Source: Bradyrhizobium oropedii
GTDB taxonomy: Bacteria > Pseudomonadota > Alphaproteobacteria > Rhizobiales > Xanthobacteraceae
Reading direction: 5' to 3'
Assembly (NCBI RefSeq): GCF_020889685.1
Contig: NZ_JACMYO010000037.1
Span: 1-54,318 of the forward strand
Length of the DNA: 54,318 nucleotides
The stretch's first letter is position 1. Every line of letters starts with the position of its first letter. The position numbers and the translations under genes are program-made. Of the stretch, positions 1-9,643 are shown piece after piece. The notes beneath the pieces were generated by a model. That model made no database searches. It saw nothing but the letters and a program-made list of their open reading frames with translations, and was not told the origin of the DNA.

Positions 1-4
1 GCTG

Positions 5-85
5 CGATGACGATTCCGGCGCGAAGGGTTGCCGCCGCCTAAGGTCGTCGCCGCGATGGCGATTCCGGCACGAAGGGTCGCCGCA
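5..85. repeat. two-copy imperfect direct repeat (period 49 bp)
   Basis: A unit of about 32 bp beginning CGATGACGATTCCGGCGCGA (position 5) recurs from position 54 with about three mismatches. An open frame entering from the left edge stops at 40-42, so the first copy may lie in the tail of an upstream gene and the second just beyond it. No gene is seen between 43 and 282. Confidence 0.5.
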
Positions 86-282
86 GCCCGAAGTTTCGTC
101 CGCCGAACAGCATCAGAACGCCGGCATCCCGCCGGACTGAGGCCGACGGCCTGTGCCGGAATCGGTCACCGGCGCCCGCCCGGGTGACACGGGTCACACC
201 GCCGGCCGGGCCCTTCAGCATGTTTCCCCAAAGCCCGTAATTTCCCGTATATTGGGGCGCATTGGACCCCGGCCTCGATGAC

Positions 283-2964
283 ATGACCGCTGAATTGCCG
301 CCGAATTCGCAAGCGCCGCGTGCGTTCTCCCTCTCGATTGGCCAGCTTACGTTCGGCAGTTTCCTGCTGGTGCTGGCTGTGATCATCATCACATCCACGG
401 CCAGTGTGATCGCGATTCGCCACATCGATACGACCTTCGCCGAGCTACAGCGGCTGCAAAGCGTCGGCGACATTGCCGAGGATATCGACCGTCGCACCAA
501 CGAGCTGAGGTTGGCGGCGCGGGACTTCGTCACCGAGCCCGGCAACCAGTCGGCCCAGGTCGCTCAGGCGGCCCAGTCGCTGAGCGAGATCCTGAAAAAG
601 ACCAGGATCGAGCTGGCGCCCGAGCAGCAGGACATGATCGACGGCGTCACCCAGCGGCTGGCGACCTATCGCAGCGGGATCGAGCGCATCTCGGCACTGC
701 TCAGCCGCCGCGCCGAGATTGTCGCCGGGCTGCCGCCGCTGCGCGACGCCTTCGACAAGGCGGTCGCCGAGAGCAATGATGCGGCGCTGGCCAACACGCT
801 GTCGCGGATCCAGAGCGGCATTGCCACCGCGCTGCTGGCGCACAACACGTCCGCAGCCGAGCATGCCGCGCAAAGCATGCGGGCGATGACCATCGCCGAA
901 CCGACCCTGCGCAGCGCGGTCGACAATTATGCCGAGGCGATCAGCGCGATTTCGGTGCGCGAGGGCCAGATCGCCGACATCGACCGCGAGGTGCTCGGCG
1001 CCGAGGGCCGGCTGATCCAGAAGGTCACCGAGCTGTTGCGCGAGCTCAGCTCCCGTCGCGGCCATGTGCTGTCGCGCGATTTTGCGCGGACGCTGGCTGA
1101 AGCAAAATGGCAGAGCATCGTGCTCGGCACGGCGGGCGTGCTGATCGGCCTGTTCGCCTCGGTGCTGGTGGTTCGACGCACCGTCCGTCCGCTCGCCAGG
1201 ATCGCCGGCTCGATCCGCAAGGTCGCGGGTGGCGAGAAGAGCGCGTTCATCCCCGGCGCCGATCTCGACAACGAGATCGGCGACATCGCACGCGCCGCCG
1301 AAGTGTTCCGCCAGACCCTGGTCGACGCCGACAGCGCGCGCGAGGCCGCGTTGCGTGCGCTCGCCGAGCAGCGGCTCGCCGAGGAGAGCTACCACAAGCT
1401 GTTCGAGGCGTCGGTGGACGGCATCTACGTCACGACGCCGGGCGGCGCGTTGCTCAACGCCAATCCGGCGCTGGCGCGGATGATGGGCTATGCCACGCCA
1501 CAGGACCTGATCAAGGGCATCGATGACATCGCCACCACCGTCTATGTCGATCCGGCGGCGCGGGAGCAGTACCAGCAGCTCATGCAGCGGGACGGCACGG
1601 TGCGCGACTACGAGTATCAGGTGCGTTCGCGCGACGGCACGGCGCTGTGGCTGTCGGATTCGGCGACCGTCGTGCGCAACGACGAGGGCGAGGTGATCCG
1701 CTACGAAGGCACGGTGCGCGACATCACCGACCAGAAGCGCGCCGAAGACGCGATCGCCGAAGGCCGGCGGCTGTTGCAGATGGTCATCGACACGGTGCCC
1801 GCCGTCATCAACGTCAAAGAGCGCAACCTGCGCTACGTGCTGATGAACCGCTACATGGCGGGGATTTTCGGCATCGAGCCGCAGGACGCGATCGGCCAAA
1901 CCACCGCCGAGCTGATGTCGCGCTACGGCGCTGCCAAGACCGACGAGAACGACAAGCGCGTCCTGTCCGCGCGCCGCGAACTTGGTTTCTATGAAGAAGA
2001 GTACAAGGACGCCGCCGGCAACATGCGGCAATGGCTGGTCAACAAGCTACCGATCCTCGACGCACAGGGTGAGATCGAGAACATCGTCACCGTCGCGCTC
2101 GATATCGGCGACCGCAAGCGCTCCGAGCAGGAGATGCGCAAGGCGAGGGATTCCGCGGAGGCCGCGCTGCGCAATCTCCGGGAAACCCAGAATTCGCTGA
2201 TCGAGGCCGAGAAGCTCGCCGCACTCGGCCGCCTGGTGGCCGGCGTCGCCCACGAGGTCAACAACCCCGTCGGCATCAGCCTGACGGTAGCGTCCACGCT
2301 GGAGCGCAAGACCGCGATTTTCGGCGCTCAGGTCGAACGCGGCGACCTCAGGCGCTCGAGCCTCAACGACTTCCTCAACACCGCGCGCGATGCCTCGTCG
2401 CAGTTGGTCGCCAATCTCAACCGTGCCGCAGAACTGATCCAGTCGTTCAAGCAGGTCGCCGCCGACCGCAACTATTCGGACCAGCGCACCTTCGATCTCG
2501 GCGATCTCACCGAGCAGGTGGTGATGAGTCTGCGGCCCGGCCTGCGCAAGCACAATCTGACGCTCAACGTCGATTGCGAGCCGAACCTGATCATGAATTC
2601 CTATCCCGGACCGTATGGCCAGGTGCTGACCAATCTGTTCCTCAACGCAGTCGCGCATGCGTTTCCGGACGGCAAGGCCGGCGAGGTCGAGATCCAGGTT
2701 CACGCGTCCGGCGGCGACAATGTCGAGGTGATCTTCGCCGACAATGGCTGCGGCATGAGCATCGATGTGCGCCGCCGCGCCTTCGACCCGTTCTTCACGA
2801 CGCGACGCGATCAGGGCGGCACCGGGCTCGGCCTGCACATCGTCTATAGCATCGTCACCAACCGCCTCGGCGGGCGGCTCTCGCTCGATTCCGCGCCGGG
2901 CAACGGCACGCGGATCCAGATGATCCTGCCGCGGGTCGCGCCGCTGGAGCAGGCCGCGGAGTAG
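283..2964 (+). CDS. membrane sensor histidine kinase (HAMP-PAS-PAS-HisKA-HATPase)
   Basis: A predicted membrane sensor kinase of 893 residues. An N-terminal membrane segment (about 24-46) and a second (about 277-298) flank a helical periplasmic sensor region. Then come HAMP (about 298-350), two PAS domains (about 370-490 and 492-612), and a short coiled coil. HisKA carries the phosphoacceptor His657 in GVAHEVNNPVG, a HEVNNP type also seen in DctB-like kinases. The ATPase has an N box near 784, DNGCGMS near 820 and GGTGLGLHIV near 850. The ATG at 283 is preferred to an in-frame TTG at 262 because the family starts just before the first membrane helix. No response regulator is adjacent, so it is an orphan kinase with an unknown ligand. 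It is convergent with the amidohydrolase gene. Confidence 0.9.
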   Translation: MTAELPPNSQAPRAFSLSIGQLTFGSFLLVLAVIIITSTASVIAIRHIDTTFAELQRLQSVGDIAEDIDRRTNELRLAARDFVTEPGNQSAQVAQAAQSLSEILKKTRIELAPEQQDMIDGVTQRLATYRSGIERISALLSRRAEIVAGLPPLRDAFDKAVAESNDAALANTLSRIQSGIATALLAHNTSAAEHAAQSMRAMTIAEPTLRSAVDNYAEAISAISVREGQIADIDREVLGAEGRLIQKVTELLRELSSRRGHVLSRDFARTLAEAKWQSIVLGTAGVLIGLFASVLVVRRTVRPLARIAGSIRKVAGGEKSAFIPGADLDNEIGDIARAAEVFRQTLVDADSAREAALRALAEQRLAEESYHKLFEASVDGIYVTTPGGALLNANPALARMMGYATPQDLIKGIDDIATTVYVDPAAREQYQQLMQRDGTVRDYEYQVRSRDGTALWLSDSATVVRNDEGEVIRYEGTVRDITDQKRAEDAIAEGRRLLQMVIDTVPAVINVKERNLRYVLMNRYMAGIFGIEPQDAIGQTTAELMSRYGAAKTDENDKRVLSARRELGFYEEEYKDAAGNMRQWLVNKLPILDAQGEIENIVTVALDIGDRKRSEQEMRKARDSAEAALRNLRETQNSLIEAEKLAALGRLVAGVAHEVNNPVGISLTVASTLERKTAIFGAQVERGDLRRSSLNDFLNTARDASSQLVANLNRAAELIQSFKQVAADRNYSDQRTFDLGDLTEQVVMSLRPGLRKHNLTLNVDCEPNLIMNSYPGPYGQVLTNLFLNAVAHAFPDGKAGEVEIQVHASGGDNVEVIFADNGCGMSIDVRRRAFDPFFTTRRDQGGTGLGLHIVYSIVTNRLGGRLSLDSAPGNGTRIQMILPRVAPLEQAAE

Positions 2965-3007
2965 GCGGGCTGGGCTCAATCTCCGTTATCCTGACCCGGC
3001 GGTCCGA

Positions 3008-4378
3008 CTATCGCTTTGTCTCGTTGGCAAGCAGGTTCTTGTAGACTTTTCCGCCCTTCATGATGACCACAAAGCTCTTCGCGGGATCTTCGATGAGCTT
3101 GATGTTGTCGATCGGATTGCCGTCGACGAGCAGCAGGTCGGCCAGCGCCCCTTCCTCCACGACGCCGAGCTTGCCGGGATATGGATTTCGCAGGCCGGAT
3201 AGATTCAGAAGCTCGGCATTCGTCGATGTTGCCATGATCAATGCCTCGGCCGGCGTATACCAGCGAGTGAGGCTGGCCAGCATCGCGCCTTGCCGGTCCG
3301 CCAGCGCCTTCGAGAACAGGATGTCGGTGCCGAACGCGGTCTTGAGTCCGTATTTCTTGGCGAGCGCATAGACCCGGTCGGTTCCCGCAACCACTTGCCG
3401 CAGCTTCTCCTGCTCCGCGGGCCCAAGGCCGCTTGCGCCGGTCAGATCGAGAAAGGGTTGCGTGCTCAACCAGATTCCTTTCTCGGCCATCAGTCGGGCC
3501 GTCGTGTCGTCCATCAGGTGCCCATGCTCGATGCACCTGACACCGGCCGCGATCGACCGCTGGATCGCAACCGAGGTGTAGGCATGCGTGGCGACATAGG
3601 TACCCCAGTTCGCGGCGGCTTCGACGGCGGCCCGCAGCTCGGGCTCGGTGAACGTGGACACGTCGATCGGACTGAACGGCGACGCCACGCCACCGCCGGC
3701 GGTGAGCTTGACCTGAGAGGCTCCTTGCATGAGTTGCTCACGTGCCCGCACGCGAACCTCGTCCGGACTGTCCGCAATCATGCTGCCGCCAATCTTCTCC
3801 ATACGGCTGAGCATGCCGCCGATCGTGCGTGGCAGATCAGACAATTGCCGGAAATCGCCATGGCCGCCGGTGATCGAGATCACCGCGCCGGATGGATAGA
3901 TACGTGGACCGGCCACGAGATCCTCGTCGATGGCTCGCTTGAGCCCAAAGGTCGGTCCGCCCATGTCGCGAACGGTGGTGAAGCCCCGCATCAGCGTGTC
4001 GGTCGCTTCGGCGGCCGCCTGCAGATTGTTGTAGCCGACGTCGCCGGCGATCGCAGACGCCGGCGTCGGGCGCACCAGCATCGCATGCCAATGTGCGTCG
4101 ATCAGCCCGGGCATCAGGACGCGTTCGCCGCCTTCGATCACCTGAGCATCGACCGTGATCGCCGCAGTCGAAATCTTCTCGATCTTGTTGTTCCTGACGA
4201 GGACATTGGACGGCGCGGAGAGCGCGCTGTTCTTCCCGTCGAAAATGCGGACGTTCCGGAACAGGATCGCAGAGTCCTGTTGCGCCTGCGCGGCAGGCCC
4301 GACGCCGAGACTGGTTCCGATCGCGGCGAGCAGCGCGAAAGCTCTGACGAGTCCACCCGGAATTCTCAAACCTGACAT
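3008..4378 (-). CDS. exported metal-dependent amidohydrolase
   Basis: 456 residues with a Sec signal peptide (about 1-33, ending AQA). This belongs to the amidohydrolase superfamily of the prolidase/imidazolonepropionase-like branch. Metal ligands visible are His96 and His98 (DAHWH), Lys224 (VKLTAGGG, the likely carbamylated lysine), His265 (THAYT), His285 (EHGHLM) and Asp352 (GTDILFS). The product would hydrolyse an amide, peptide or lactone bond in the periplasm; the substrate cannot be read from sequence. It lies 98 bp downstream of hdeD on the same strand, so it could be read from the same transcript, but the gap is long and a separate promoter is possible. Confidence 0.85.
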   Translation of the reverse strand: MSGLRIPGGLVRAFALLAAIGTSLGVGPAAQAQQDSAILFRNVRIFDGKNSALSAPSNVLVRNNKIEKISTAAITVDAQVIEGGERVLMPGLIDAHWHAMLVRPTPASAIAGDVGYNNLQAAAEATDTLMRGFTTVRDMGGPTFGLKRAIDEDLVAGPRIYPSGAVISITGGHGDFRQLSDLPRTIGGMLSRMEKIGGSMIADSPDEVRVRAREQLMQGASQVKLTAGGGVASPFSPIDVSTFTEPELRAAVEAAANWGTYVATHAYTSVAIQRSIAAGVRCIEHGHLMDDTTARLMAEKGIWLSTQPFLDLTGASGLGPAEQEKLRQVVAGTDRVYALAKKYGLKTAFGTDILFSKALADRQGAMLASLTRWYTPAEALIMATSTNAELLNLSGLRNPYPGKLGVVEEGALADLLLVDGNPIDNIKLIEDPAKSFVVIMKGGKVYKNLLANETKR

Positions 4379-4476
4379 ATCCGATCTCCGCTGTCGCAGT
4401 ACCGGCGTCTATTCCACCTTCTTCCTGTGAAGGAGGGGCGGTCCGGTGTGTCACACGTTGATGAATTGGTCGGCCG

Positions 4477-5040
4477 CTACGCGGGTCTGGCGGCGGGCAG
4501 CCAGGCGTAGGTCAACCATCCGATGCCGTGGGAGAGGAGGTCGATGCCCAGCAGCATTCCGAGCACCCACAGCCCCGTTGCCGGAAATCCCGTCAGGATG
4601 ATCAGGCCGGCCAGGATGCCGAACGCCCCTGACGCCATCATGATCCAGCCGGCCTGTTGCCGATGGCCGATGCCGATCAGCACGCGGACGAAGCCCGAGA
4701 CGAGCAGCATCAGGCCGAGCACATAGGTCAGGATCAACGCGCCGGTCACCGGCTGGCTCAGGAGGACGATGCCGGCTGCAACATAAAGGGCGCCGAGCAG
4801 CAGCTGCCACATGAAGCCTCCCCATCCCTTGGTCCAGAAAGCGTGCACGATCTCGAAGCCGCCGGCGAAGATCGCTGTCCAGCCGATGAAGATGGCACTG
4901 ATGACGGTGAAGAACACGACATCCCCGAGCACCAGGAGGCCTGCGGCGATCATCGCGATCCCGAGCAGAATACGCGCCCACAGAGGCGGTGTCGGCAGGC
5001 CCGTCAGGCCCGCCGTCGAACTGTTGTCATAGGTCGTCAT
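4477..5040 (-). CDS. hdeD: HdeD family membrane protein (acid resistance)
   Basis: 187 residues, almost entirely hydrophobic, with six predicted membrane helices in three hairpins. The pattern (LWARILLGIAMIAAGLLVL, a GG-F-E-I motif in helix 2, and repeated G-A-L-Y-V-A-A-G) is that of the HdeD family, inner-membrane proteins linked to acid resistance in enterobacteria. It starts 24 bp after the end of the MFS gene, with an upstream GAGGACGAC-type ribosome site, so the two are almost certainly co-transcribed. Together with the upstream glutaminase gene the context points to low-pH survival. Family is certain enough; molecular function of HdeD is still unclear. Confidence 0.88.
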   Translation of the reverse strand: MTTYDNSSTAGLTGLPTPPLWARILLGIAMIAAGLLVLGDVVFFTVISAIFIGWTAIFAGGFEIVHAFWTKGWGGFMWQLLLGALYVAAGIVLLSQPVTGALILTYVLGLMLLVSGFVRVLIGIGHRQQAGWIMMASGAFGILAGLIILTGFPATGLWVLGMLLGIDLLSHGIGWLTYAWLPAARPA

Positions 5041-5064
5041 GTCGTCCTCCTTGCGGACCTCCGC

Positions 5065-6717
5065 TCAGGCCGCTCGCTCGCGCTTCTCTGCCACGTCGTC
5101 GTCCGGAATCTCTCCCGGCCGATAGTTCGGCAAATGTCCGGCTGGAATGACTGCCAGCAGGGCCAGGCCGGCCATGATCAACAGCCCGATCTTCAGGGCC
5201 CGCAGCCGGGCTTCGGTGTTGACCCGAACGGCTTCCTCGACCTGCTGCGGCGTGCCGCTTGTGCCTTCCAGCACGCTGCGCAGCCGGTCATTGCTGACGA
5301 AGGTGATGTTGTTGAGATCAACCTGGCTCTGCAGCTCCTTGGTCAGCACCGGGCTTGCCGTGATCTTGCCGAGGGCGATCGTGCTCAGGAGACCCACGAG
5401 AAGAGCGCCGGCGACGGCGGTGCCGACGGCGGCCGCCAGGTTCTGCGTGGTTCCGCGCAATGACCCGACATCTCCAGCCGATGCCTTGGGCGAGGCCGTC
5501 ACCAGGACGTTGAACAGCAGCGTCACCAGGGAGCCCTGGCCGATCCCGAACAGGATGAGGCCAAACAGCACGGGAACCTCGCTCCAGTCGTTGCGCACGA
5601 CGAATGCGAGCCAGAGCAGCGCGACGGTGCAGAGCGCAAAGCCGAAGCGGCCGATCTGGCGCGGTGTCAGCCTGTCGTAGACATTGACGATGAGCATCGC
5701 CGAGAAGAAGACCGTAAGGTTGAACGGCATCATCGCGATTGCGGTCGCGATCGGCGAACGTCCCTGCACGATCTGGATGTAAAGCGGCACCGTGAAGTTC
5801 AGCGCCGCCTCCAGCGCGACCACTGCGAACAGCGCATAGACTGCACAGCGCTCTTCGGGCGATTCGATCACCTCCAGCGCCAGCAGCGGCGTCTTCCCCG
5901 CGGCCTGCTGCCGGTGCGTCCAGCTCAGGAAGGCCTGCCCGAGCACGACACCGAGCACGATCATGATCGGTGCCGGCGAAGCGCCCAAAAGATCGAACGG
6001 CGCGTTCGGCGTGGCGAGCGCCAACCCCCAACGGTTGAGATTGTTGAATCCGAAGCTGATGAGAATGATCGCACTTGCGGCAAGGGCGACGCCGACCAGA
6101 TCGATCTGGACATCCGGGCGGCCGCGGTCGGCCCTCAGGCGGAAGCTGAGGACGAAGACGATCGCCGAAGCCGCGATCAGGATCCCGAACGCCGGGCGCC
6201 ACCCGATATAGGTTCCGAACACGCCGCCGATAACGAATGCCAGCACGCCCGCCGCGGCGCGCGCCGAGCCGAGCGCACCAAGGGCGGTCGCCTGCTGGCG
6301 TCCGGCATAGTTCTCGGCGATCAGGGCGACCAGCGACGGCACGATCACCGCGCCCGCGGCCCCGCAAAGTGCCTGCGCGGAAATCATGACGGCGGCCGTC
6401 GGGCTGAACGTCATCGCGAGCTGCGATACGAGGAAGAGCACCACCGCGACGCGAAATACCTGCACAGCCCCGAACCTTTGGGCGAGCTTCGCGCCAAGCA
6501 TGACGAACCCCGCCACAAGCATGGAGTAGGCCACGATCCCGGTCGCCACCGTGGTCGGCGGCACGCCGAAGCTCGCCACCATTCCCCCCAAGGCGACAGG
6601 CAACGATGCAACATTGTACGACATGATCATCTGACCAAGCGCGATCGCGATCATCGGAACCCATGATGCCCGCTCTTCGTGGTGGACGCCGTCGAACGAC
6701 ATTGTTTGTGTTGCCAT
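5065..6717 (-). CDS. MFS transporter, DHA2-like (about 14 TM)
   Basis: 550 residues with about 14 predicted membrane helices. The major-facilitator pattern includes GAKLAQRFGAVQVFR between helices 2 and 3 and QALCGAAGAVIVPSLVALIAE further on, as in drug/H+ antiporters of the DHA2 branch. The start follows an upstream GGAGGATGC ribosome site. It is the middle gene of glsA-MFS-hdeD, 72 bp after glsA and 24 bp before hdeD. In known glutamine-dependent acid resistance the partner transporter is GadC, an APC-family amino-acid antiporter; this protein is not of that family. Whether it moves an amino acid, a toxic organic acid or an unrelated drug cannot be told from the sequence. Confidence 0.88.
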   Translation of the reverse strand: MATQTMSFDGVHHEERASWVPMIAIALGQMIMSYNVASLPVALGGMVASFGVPPTTVATGIVAYSMLVAGFVMLGAKLAQRFGAVQVFRVAVVLFLVSQLAMTFSPTAAVMISAQALCGAAGAVIVPSLVALIAENYAGRQQATALGALGSARAAAGVLAFVIGGVFGTYIGWRPAFGILIAASAIVFVLSFRLRADRGRPDVQIDLVGVALAASAIILISFGFNNLNRWGLALATPNAPFDLLGASPAPIMIVLGVVLGQAFLSWTHRQQAAGKTPLLALEVIESPEERCAVYALFAVVALEAALNFTVPLYIQIVQGRSPIATAIAMMPFNLTVFFSAMLIVNVYDRLTPRQIGRFGFALCTVALLWLAFVVRNDWSEVPVLFGLILFGIGQGSLVTLLFNVLVTASPKASAGDVGSLRGTTQNLAAAVGTAVAGALLVGLLSTIALGKITASPVLTKELQSQVDLNNITFVSNDRLRSVLEGTSGTPQQVEEAVRVNTEARLRALKIGLLIMAGLALLAVIPAGHLPNYRPGEIPDDDVAEKRERAA

Positions 6718-6789
6718 CGCATCCTCCGACCTGATTGAGGTAGCGATCGGTCGGGCCGCGGCTCCGCCGATCCTGCGCGCATTCGTTCA

Positions 6790-7782
6790 TTATTCCGGTT
6801 GCGATACGAACAGATCCATGCCCAGCCGCTGCGACAGGAATTTTGCAGCGAGCTGGCCCCTCACGCTGTTGCCGGCCGCATCCAGCGGTGGGGCGAACGT
6901 GCCGAAACCACCTTTGCCGGGGGACACCGCGACGATACCGCCGCCAATGCCGCTCTTTCCCGGCAGGCCGATGTCGTAGAGCCAGTCGCCCGATGTCTCG
7001 TACAATCCGGCGGTGACCATCACGGCCAGGACGTAGTGGCACACATCAGCGTCGACCACGCGCTGCCTGGTCACCGGGTTCACGCCGCCGTCAGCCAGCG
7101 TCGCGCCCATCACGGCCAGATCCCTGGCGCTGACATTCAGCGAGCACTGCCGTGTGTAGAGGTCGGTCGCCTGTTTGGCGTCGCTGTAGATCCGGTCATA
7201 GCTTTCCAGCAAGCGAGCGATGCTTCGATTGCGGAAATTGGTCTCGGACGCGGATGCGTAGACCTCCTCGTTGAGCGGGAGGTTGCGGCCGGCGAAGCGC
7301 GACAGCCCGTCGTGGATGAATTGCCAGCGCTCCTCGATGGACTTTCCCGGCGCGAGGCTCGTGGTCGCGATCGCGCCGGCGTTCACCATGGGATTGGTCC
7401 GCCCGTTTCCCTGCTCGATCGCCGCGAGCGAGTTGAATGCCAGTCCGGTGGCGTTGGCGCCGAGCTTTTCGCGTGCCGCCTCAGGTCCGATCGTCTCGCA
7501 GATCAGCGCGAACAGGAACGGCTTCGAGACGCTCATGATCGAGAATTCGTGGTCGACGTCTCCCGCGCCATAGACACGCCCGCTGGTGCCGACGACACAT
7601 ATGCCGAACAGCTCGCTCGGGACCCGGGCGAGGGCCGGATAGACCTGCGATGTGGTTCCGTCGGTGTTGGACTTGAAGCGTCGATGGGCGTCGTCGACAA
7701 GCGACTGCACCATCTCCGGGCCGGGCAGGTGGCCGGTCGAGATATAGGCTTGCTCTCGCTGATCGAACGAATGCGACGCCAT
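6790..7782 (-). CDS. glsA: glutaminase A
   Basis: 330 residues, the length typical of bacterial glutaminase A, which hydrolyses L-glutamine to glutamate and ammonia in the cytoplasm. The serine-lysine centre of this beta-lactamase-like fold is seen as S84-V-S-K87 in SIMSVSKPF. Other family signatures are NPMVNAGAI, the YxxxKxxE-like helix, and GKSGIGGGIVAVSPGKGG near the C terminus. It is the first gene of a three-gene minus-strand set with an MFS transporter and hdeD. Ammonia release by glutaminase neutralises cytoplasmic protons in enteric bacteria and Brucella, so the neighbours suggest acid resistance rather than nitrogen scavenging. The 348 bp upstream region is shared with a divergent small gene. 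Confidence 0.93.
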   Translation of the reverse strand: MASHSFDQREQAYISTGHLPGPEMVQSLVDDAHRRFKSNTDGTTSQVYPALARVPSELFGICVVGTSGRVYGAGDVDHEFSIMSVSKPFLFALICETIGPEAAREKLGANATGLAFNSLAAIEQGNGRTNPMVNAGAIATTSLAPGKSIEERWQFIHDGLSRFAGRNLPLNEEVYASASETNFRNRSIARLLESYDRIYSDAKQATDLYTRQCSLNVSARDLAVMGATLADGGVNPVTRQRVVDADVCHYVLAVMVTAGLYETSGDWLYDIGLPGKSGIGGGIVAVSPGKGGFGTFAPPLDAAGNSVRGQLAAKFLSQRLGMDLFVSQPE

Positions 7783-8130
7783 CGCATCACTCCGTCGAAC
7801 GGACTGAACTCCGATCGGCTCCGTTCTAGAACACGATGCGCTTGCGGGAAGTCAGCGCTTAAGTTTCGATCAAGTCAACGTACAACCAAAGCTTGGTTCT
7901 GTAACCCTGCCATCAAATATGTGCGAGGATTGCACTTGGGCCGATGCCGGCCGGCCCGATTGAGTGAGCCAGACTGACGCAATTGCGTTCAGTTTGAATT
8001 GAAACGGCCGATATCGGCGCGAGGTGCCATCAACGACAGATTGCAACTTTCCCGTCCGGGAGTAGCATCGTGCACATGAGCCGAGGCTAAGCGAGAACGA
8101 CATGGGGCATCATTGGAAGTGAGGCATACC
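7783..8130. other. intergenic region between glsA and the divergent small gene
   Basis: 348 bp with no convincing gene. It must hold the glsA operon promoter (leftward) and the promoter of the 69-residue membrane protein (rightward). It is more AT-rich around 7860-7990 than its surroundings. I found no EcfG-type motif and no clear terminator. Confidence 0.6.
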
Positions 8131-8340
8131 ATGGTGACACAAACAAGTGACGGACAGTTGTTTCTGCTCAAGAAGCTTGGCGGCCTGATCTCAATCATTG
8201 TCGGATGCCTGCTGATCGCTGTTGGCGTGACATTCGAGTCCACCGATACGACCGTTGTCGGTGTGCTGCTCCTGCTGCTTGGCGCCGTCCTGCTGGTGCT
8301 CAAGATCATGAGACGAAATCAGGACAGCTCGCCCGGATAG
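8131..8340 (+). CDS. small membrane protein, two TM helices
   Basis: 69 residues. Two hydrophobic helices (about 17-36 and 42-60) are separated by a short loop with FESTDTT, followed by a basic tail MRRNQ. The ATG at 8131 is chosen because GGAAGTGAGG lies about eight bases upstream; an in-frame TTG at 8113 is less likely. No known domain is recognised. It is divergent from the glsA operon and may share its control region, but nothing more can be said about function. Confidence 0.65.
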   Translation: MVTQTSDGQLFLLKKLGGLISIIVGCLLIAVGVTFESTDTTVVGVLLLLLGAVLLVLKIMRRNQDSSPG

Positions 8341-8539
8341 CCCGGGCATCAGCGTCTCCCCGCCGGTACCAGCGCCCGAGTAGGGCACAATCGTTGCGGC
8401 GCGTCGCAGCCGCGGCCAAGATCGATATTGGATCAGCATGGATCGATGCCCGAACGGCATTGGACCGTCGGTGGCAACGCTCCCACGGCTCGCTCGGCCG
8501 ACCCAGTGATCAATGGGGGCGACGAGCAGGGGAACGACA

Positions 8540-9625
8540 ATGGTTTCACGGCGCAATCTGGTGGCCGGCATCGGCGCCAGCGTGGCGAGCACCGCGGCCA
8601 ATCGCGCGATGGCGCAGTCGTTTCCGTTCAAGCCCAATCAGCGCTATCCGGATCCGGCGGTCGAGATCCTCGATCCCGGCTTTGCCAAATACCGGCTCTA
8701 CAGAGCTACGCTGGAGCAGGTCGCGACCGGCATGCGTTGGGCCGAAGGGCCGGCCTACTTCCCCGAAGGCGGCTATCTCCTGTTCAGCGACATCCCCAAC
8801 AACCGCATCATGAAATACAGCGAGAAGGACGGCAGCCTCAGCGTCTTCCGCAGCCCCGCCAATTTCGCCAACGGCAACACCCGCGACCGCCAAGGGCGGC
8901 TCGTCACCTGCGAACATTCGGTGACGCGGCGGATCACGCGCACCGAGAAGAATGGCAAGATCACCGTGCTTGCGGACAATTTCGAGGGCAAGCGCCTCAA
9001 TGCGCCGAACGACATCGTGGTGAAGTCCGACGACACGATCTGGTTCACCGATCCGGTGTTCGGCATCGCCGGCGAGTGGGAGGGCTTCAAGGCCAAGCGC
9101 GAGCAGGACAACACCAACGTGTTCCGCATCGGCACCGATGGAAAGCTGACGGCCGTCATCACCGATCTGGTCAATCCGAACGGGCTTGCCTTCTCGCCGG
9201 ACGAGAAGAAGCTCTACGTGGTCGAGTGGAAGGGCACGCCGAACCGCAGCATCTGGAGCTACGACGTCAATGTGGACGGCACGGTGGGCAACAAGTCCAA
9301 GCTGATCGACGCCGCTGACCAGGGATCGCTTGACGGCTTCCGCGTCGACCGCGACGGCAATCTGTGGTGCGGCTGGGGCAGCAACGGTGCGCTGCAGTCG
9401 GAGCCGACTGACACGGGCGGCCGCAAGGTCTATCAGCTCAAGGGAAGACCGGAGGATCTCGACGGTGTGATGGTGTTCAGCCCGCAGGGCAAGCCGCTCG
9501 GCTTCATTCGCCTGCCGGAGCGCTGTGAGAACCTGACCTTCGGCGGACCCAAGAACAATCGCCTCTACATGGCATCCTGCCACTCGATCTACGCACTCTA
9601 TGTCGAGGCGCACGGCGCGACGTGA
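8540..9625 (+). CDS. SMP-30/gluconolactonase-like exported lactonase
   Basis: 361 residues. The start MVSRRNLVAG followed by a hydrophobic stretch and AMAQ is a twin-arginine (Tat) signal, so the enzyme is probably folded before export to the periplasm. The remainder is a six-bladed beta-propeller of the SMP-30/gluconolactonase/LRE-like family: RWAEGPAYFPEGGYLLFSDI, RLNAPNDIVVKSDDTIWFTD and SLDGFRVDRDGNLWCGW hold the metal-binding Glu, Asn and Asp. Family members hydrolyse sugar lactones. The ATG at 8540 is used because GCAGGGGAAC precedes it; an in-frame ATG at 8513 would bury the Tat motif. It stands alone between a small gene and a repeat region. Confidence 0.88.
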   Translation: MVSRRNLVAGIGASVASTAANRAMAQSFPFKPNQRYPDPAVEILDPGFAKYRLYRATLEQVATGMRWAEGPAYFPEGGYLLFSDIPNNRIMKYSEKDGSLSVFRSPANFANGNTRDRQGRLVTCEHSVTRRITRTEKNGKITVLADNFEGKRLNAPNDIVVKSDDTIWFTDPVFGIAGEWEGFKAKREQDNTNVFRIGTDGKLTAVITDLVNPNGLAFSPDEKKLYVVEWKGTPNRSIWSYDVNVDGTVGNKSKLIDAADQGSLDGFRVDRDGNLWCGWGSNGALQSEPTDTGGRKVYQLKGRPEDLDGVMVFSPQGKPLGFIRLPERCENLTFGGPKNNRLYMASCHSIYALYVEAHGAT

Positions 9626-9643
9626 GACGGCGCTTTCAACGGC

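Noticed and set aside
7783..8130. An EcfG-type promoter for the glsA operon
   Set aside because: No GGAAC-N16/17-CGTT in either direction in the gap.
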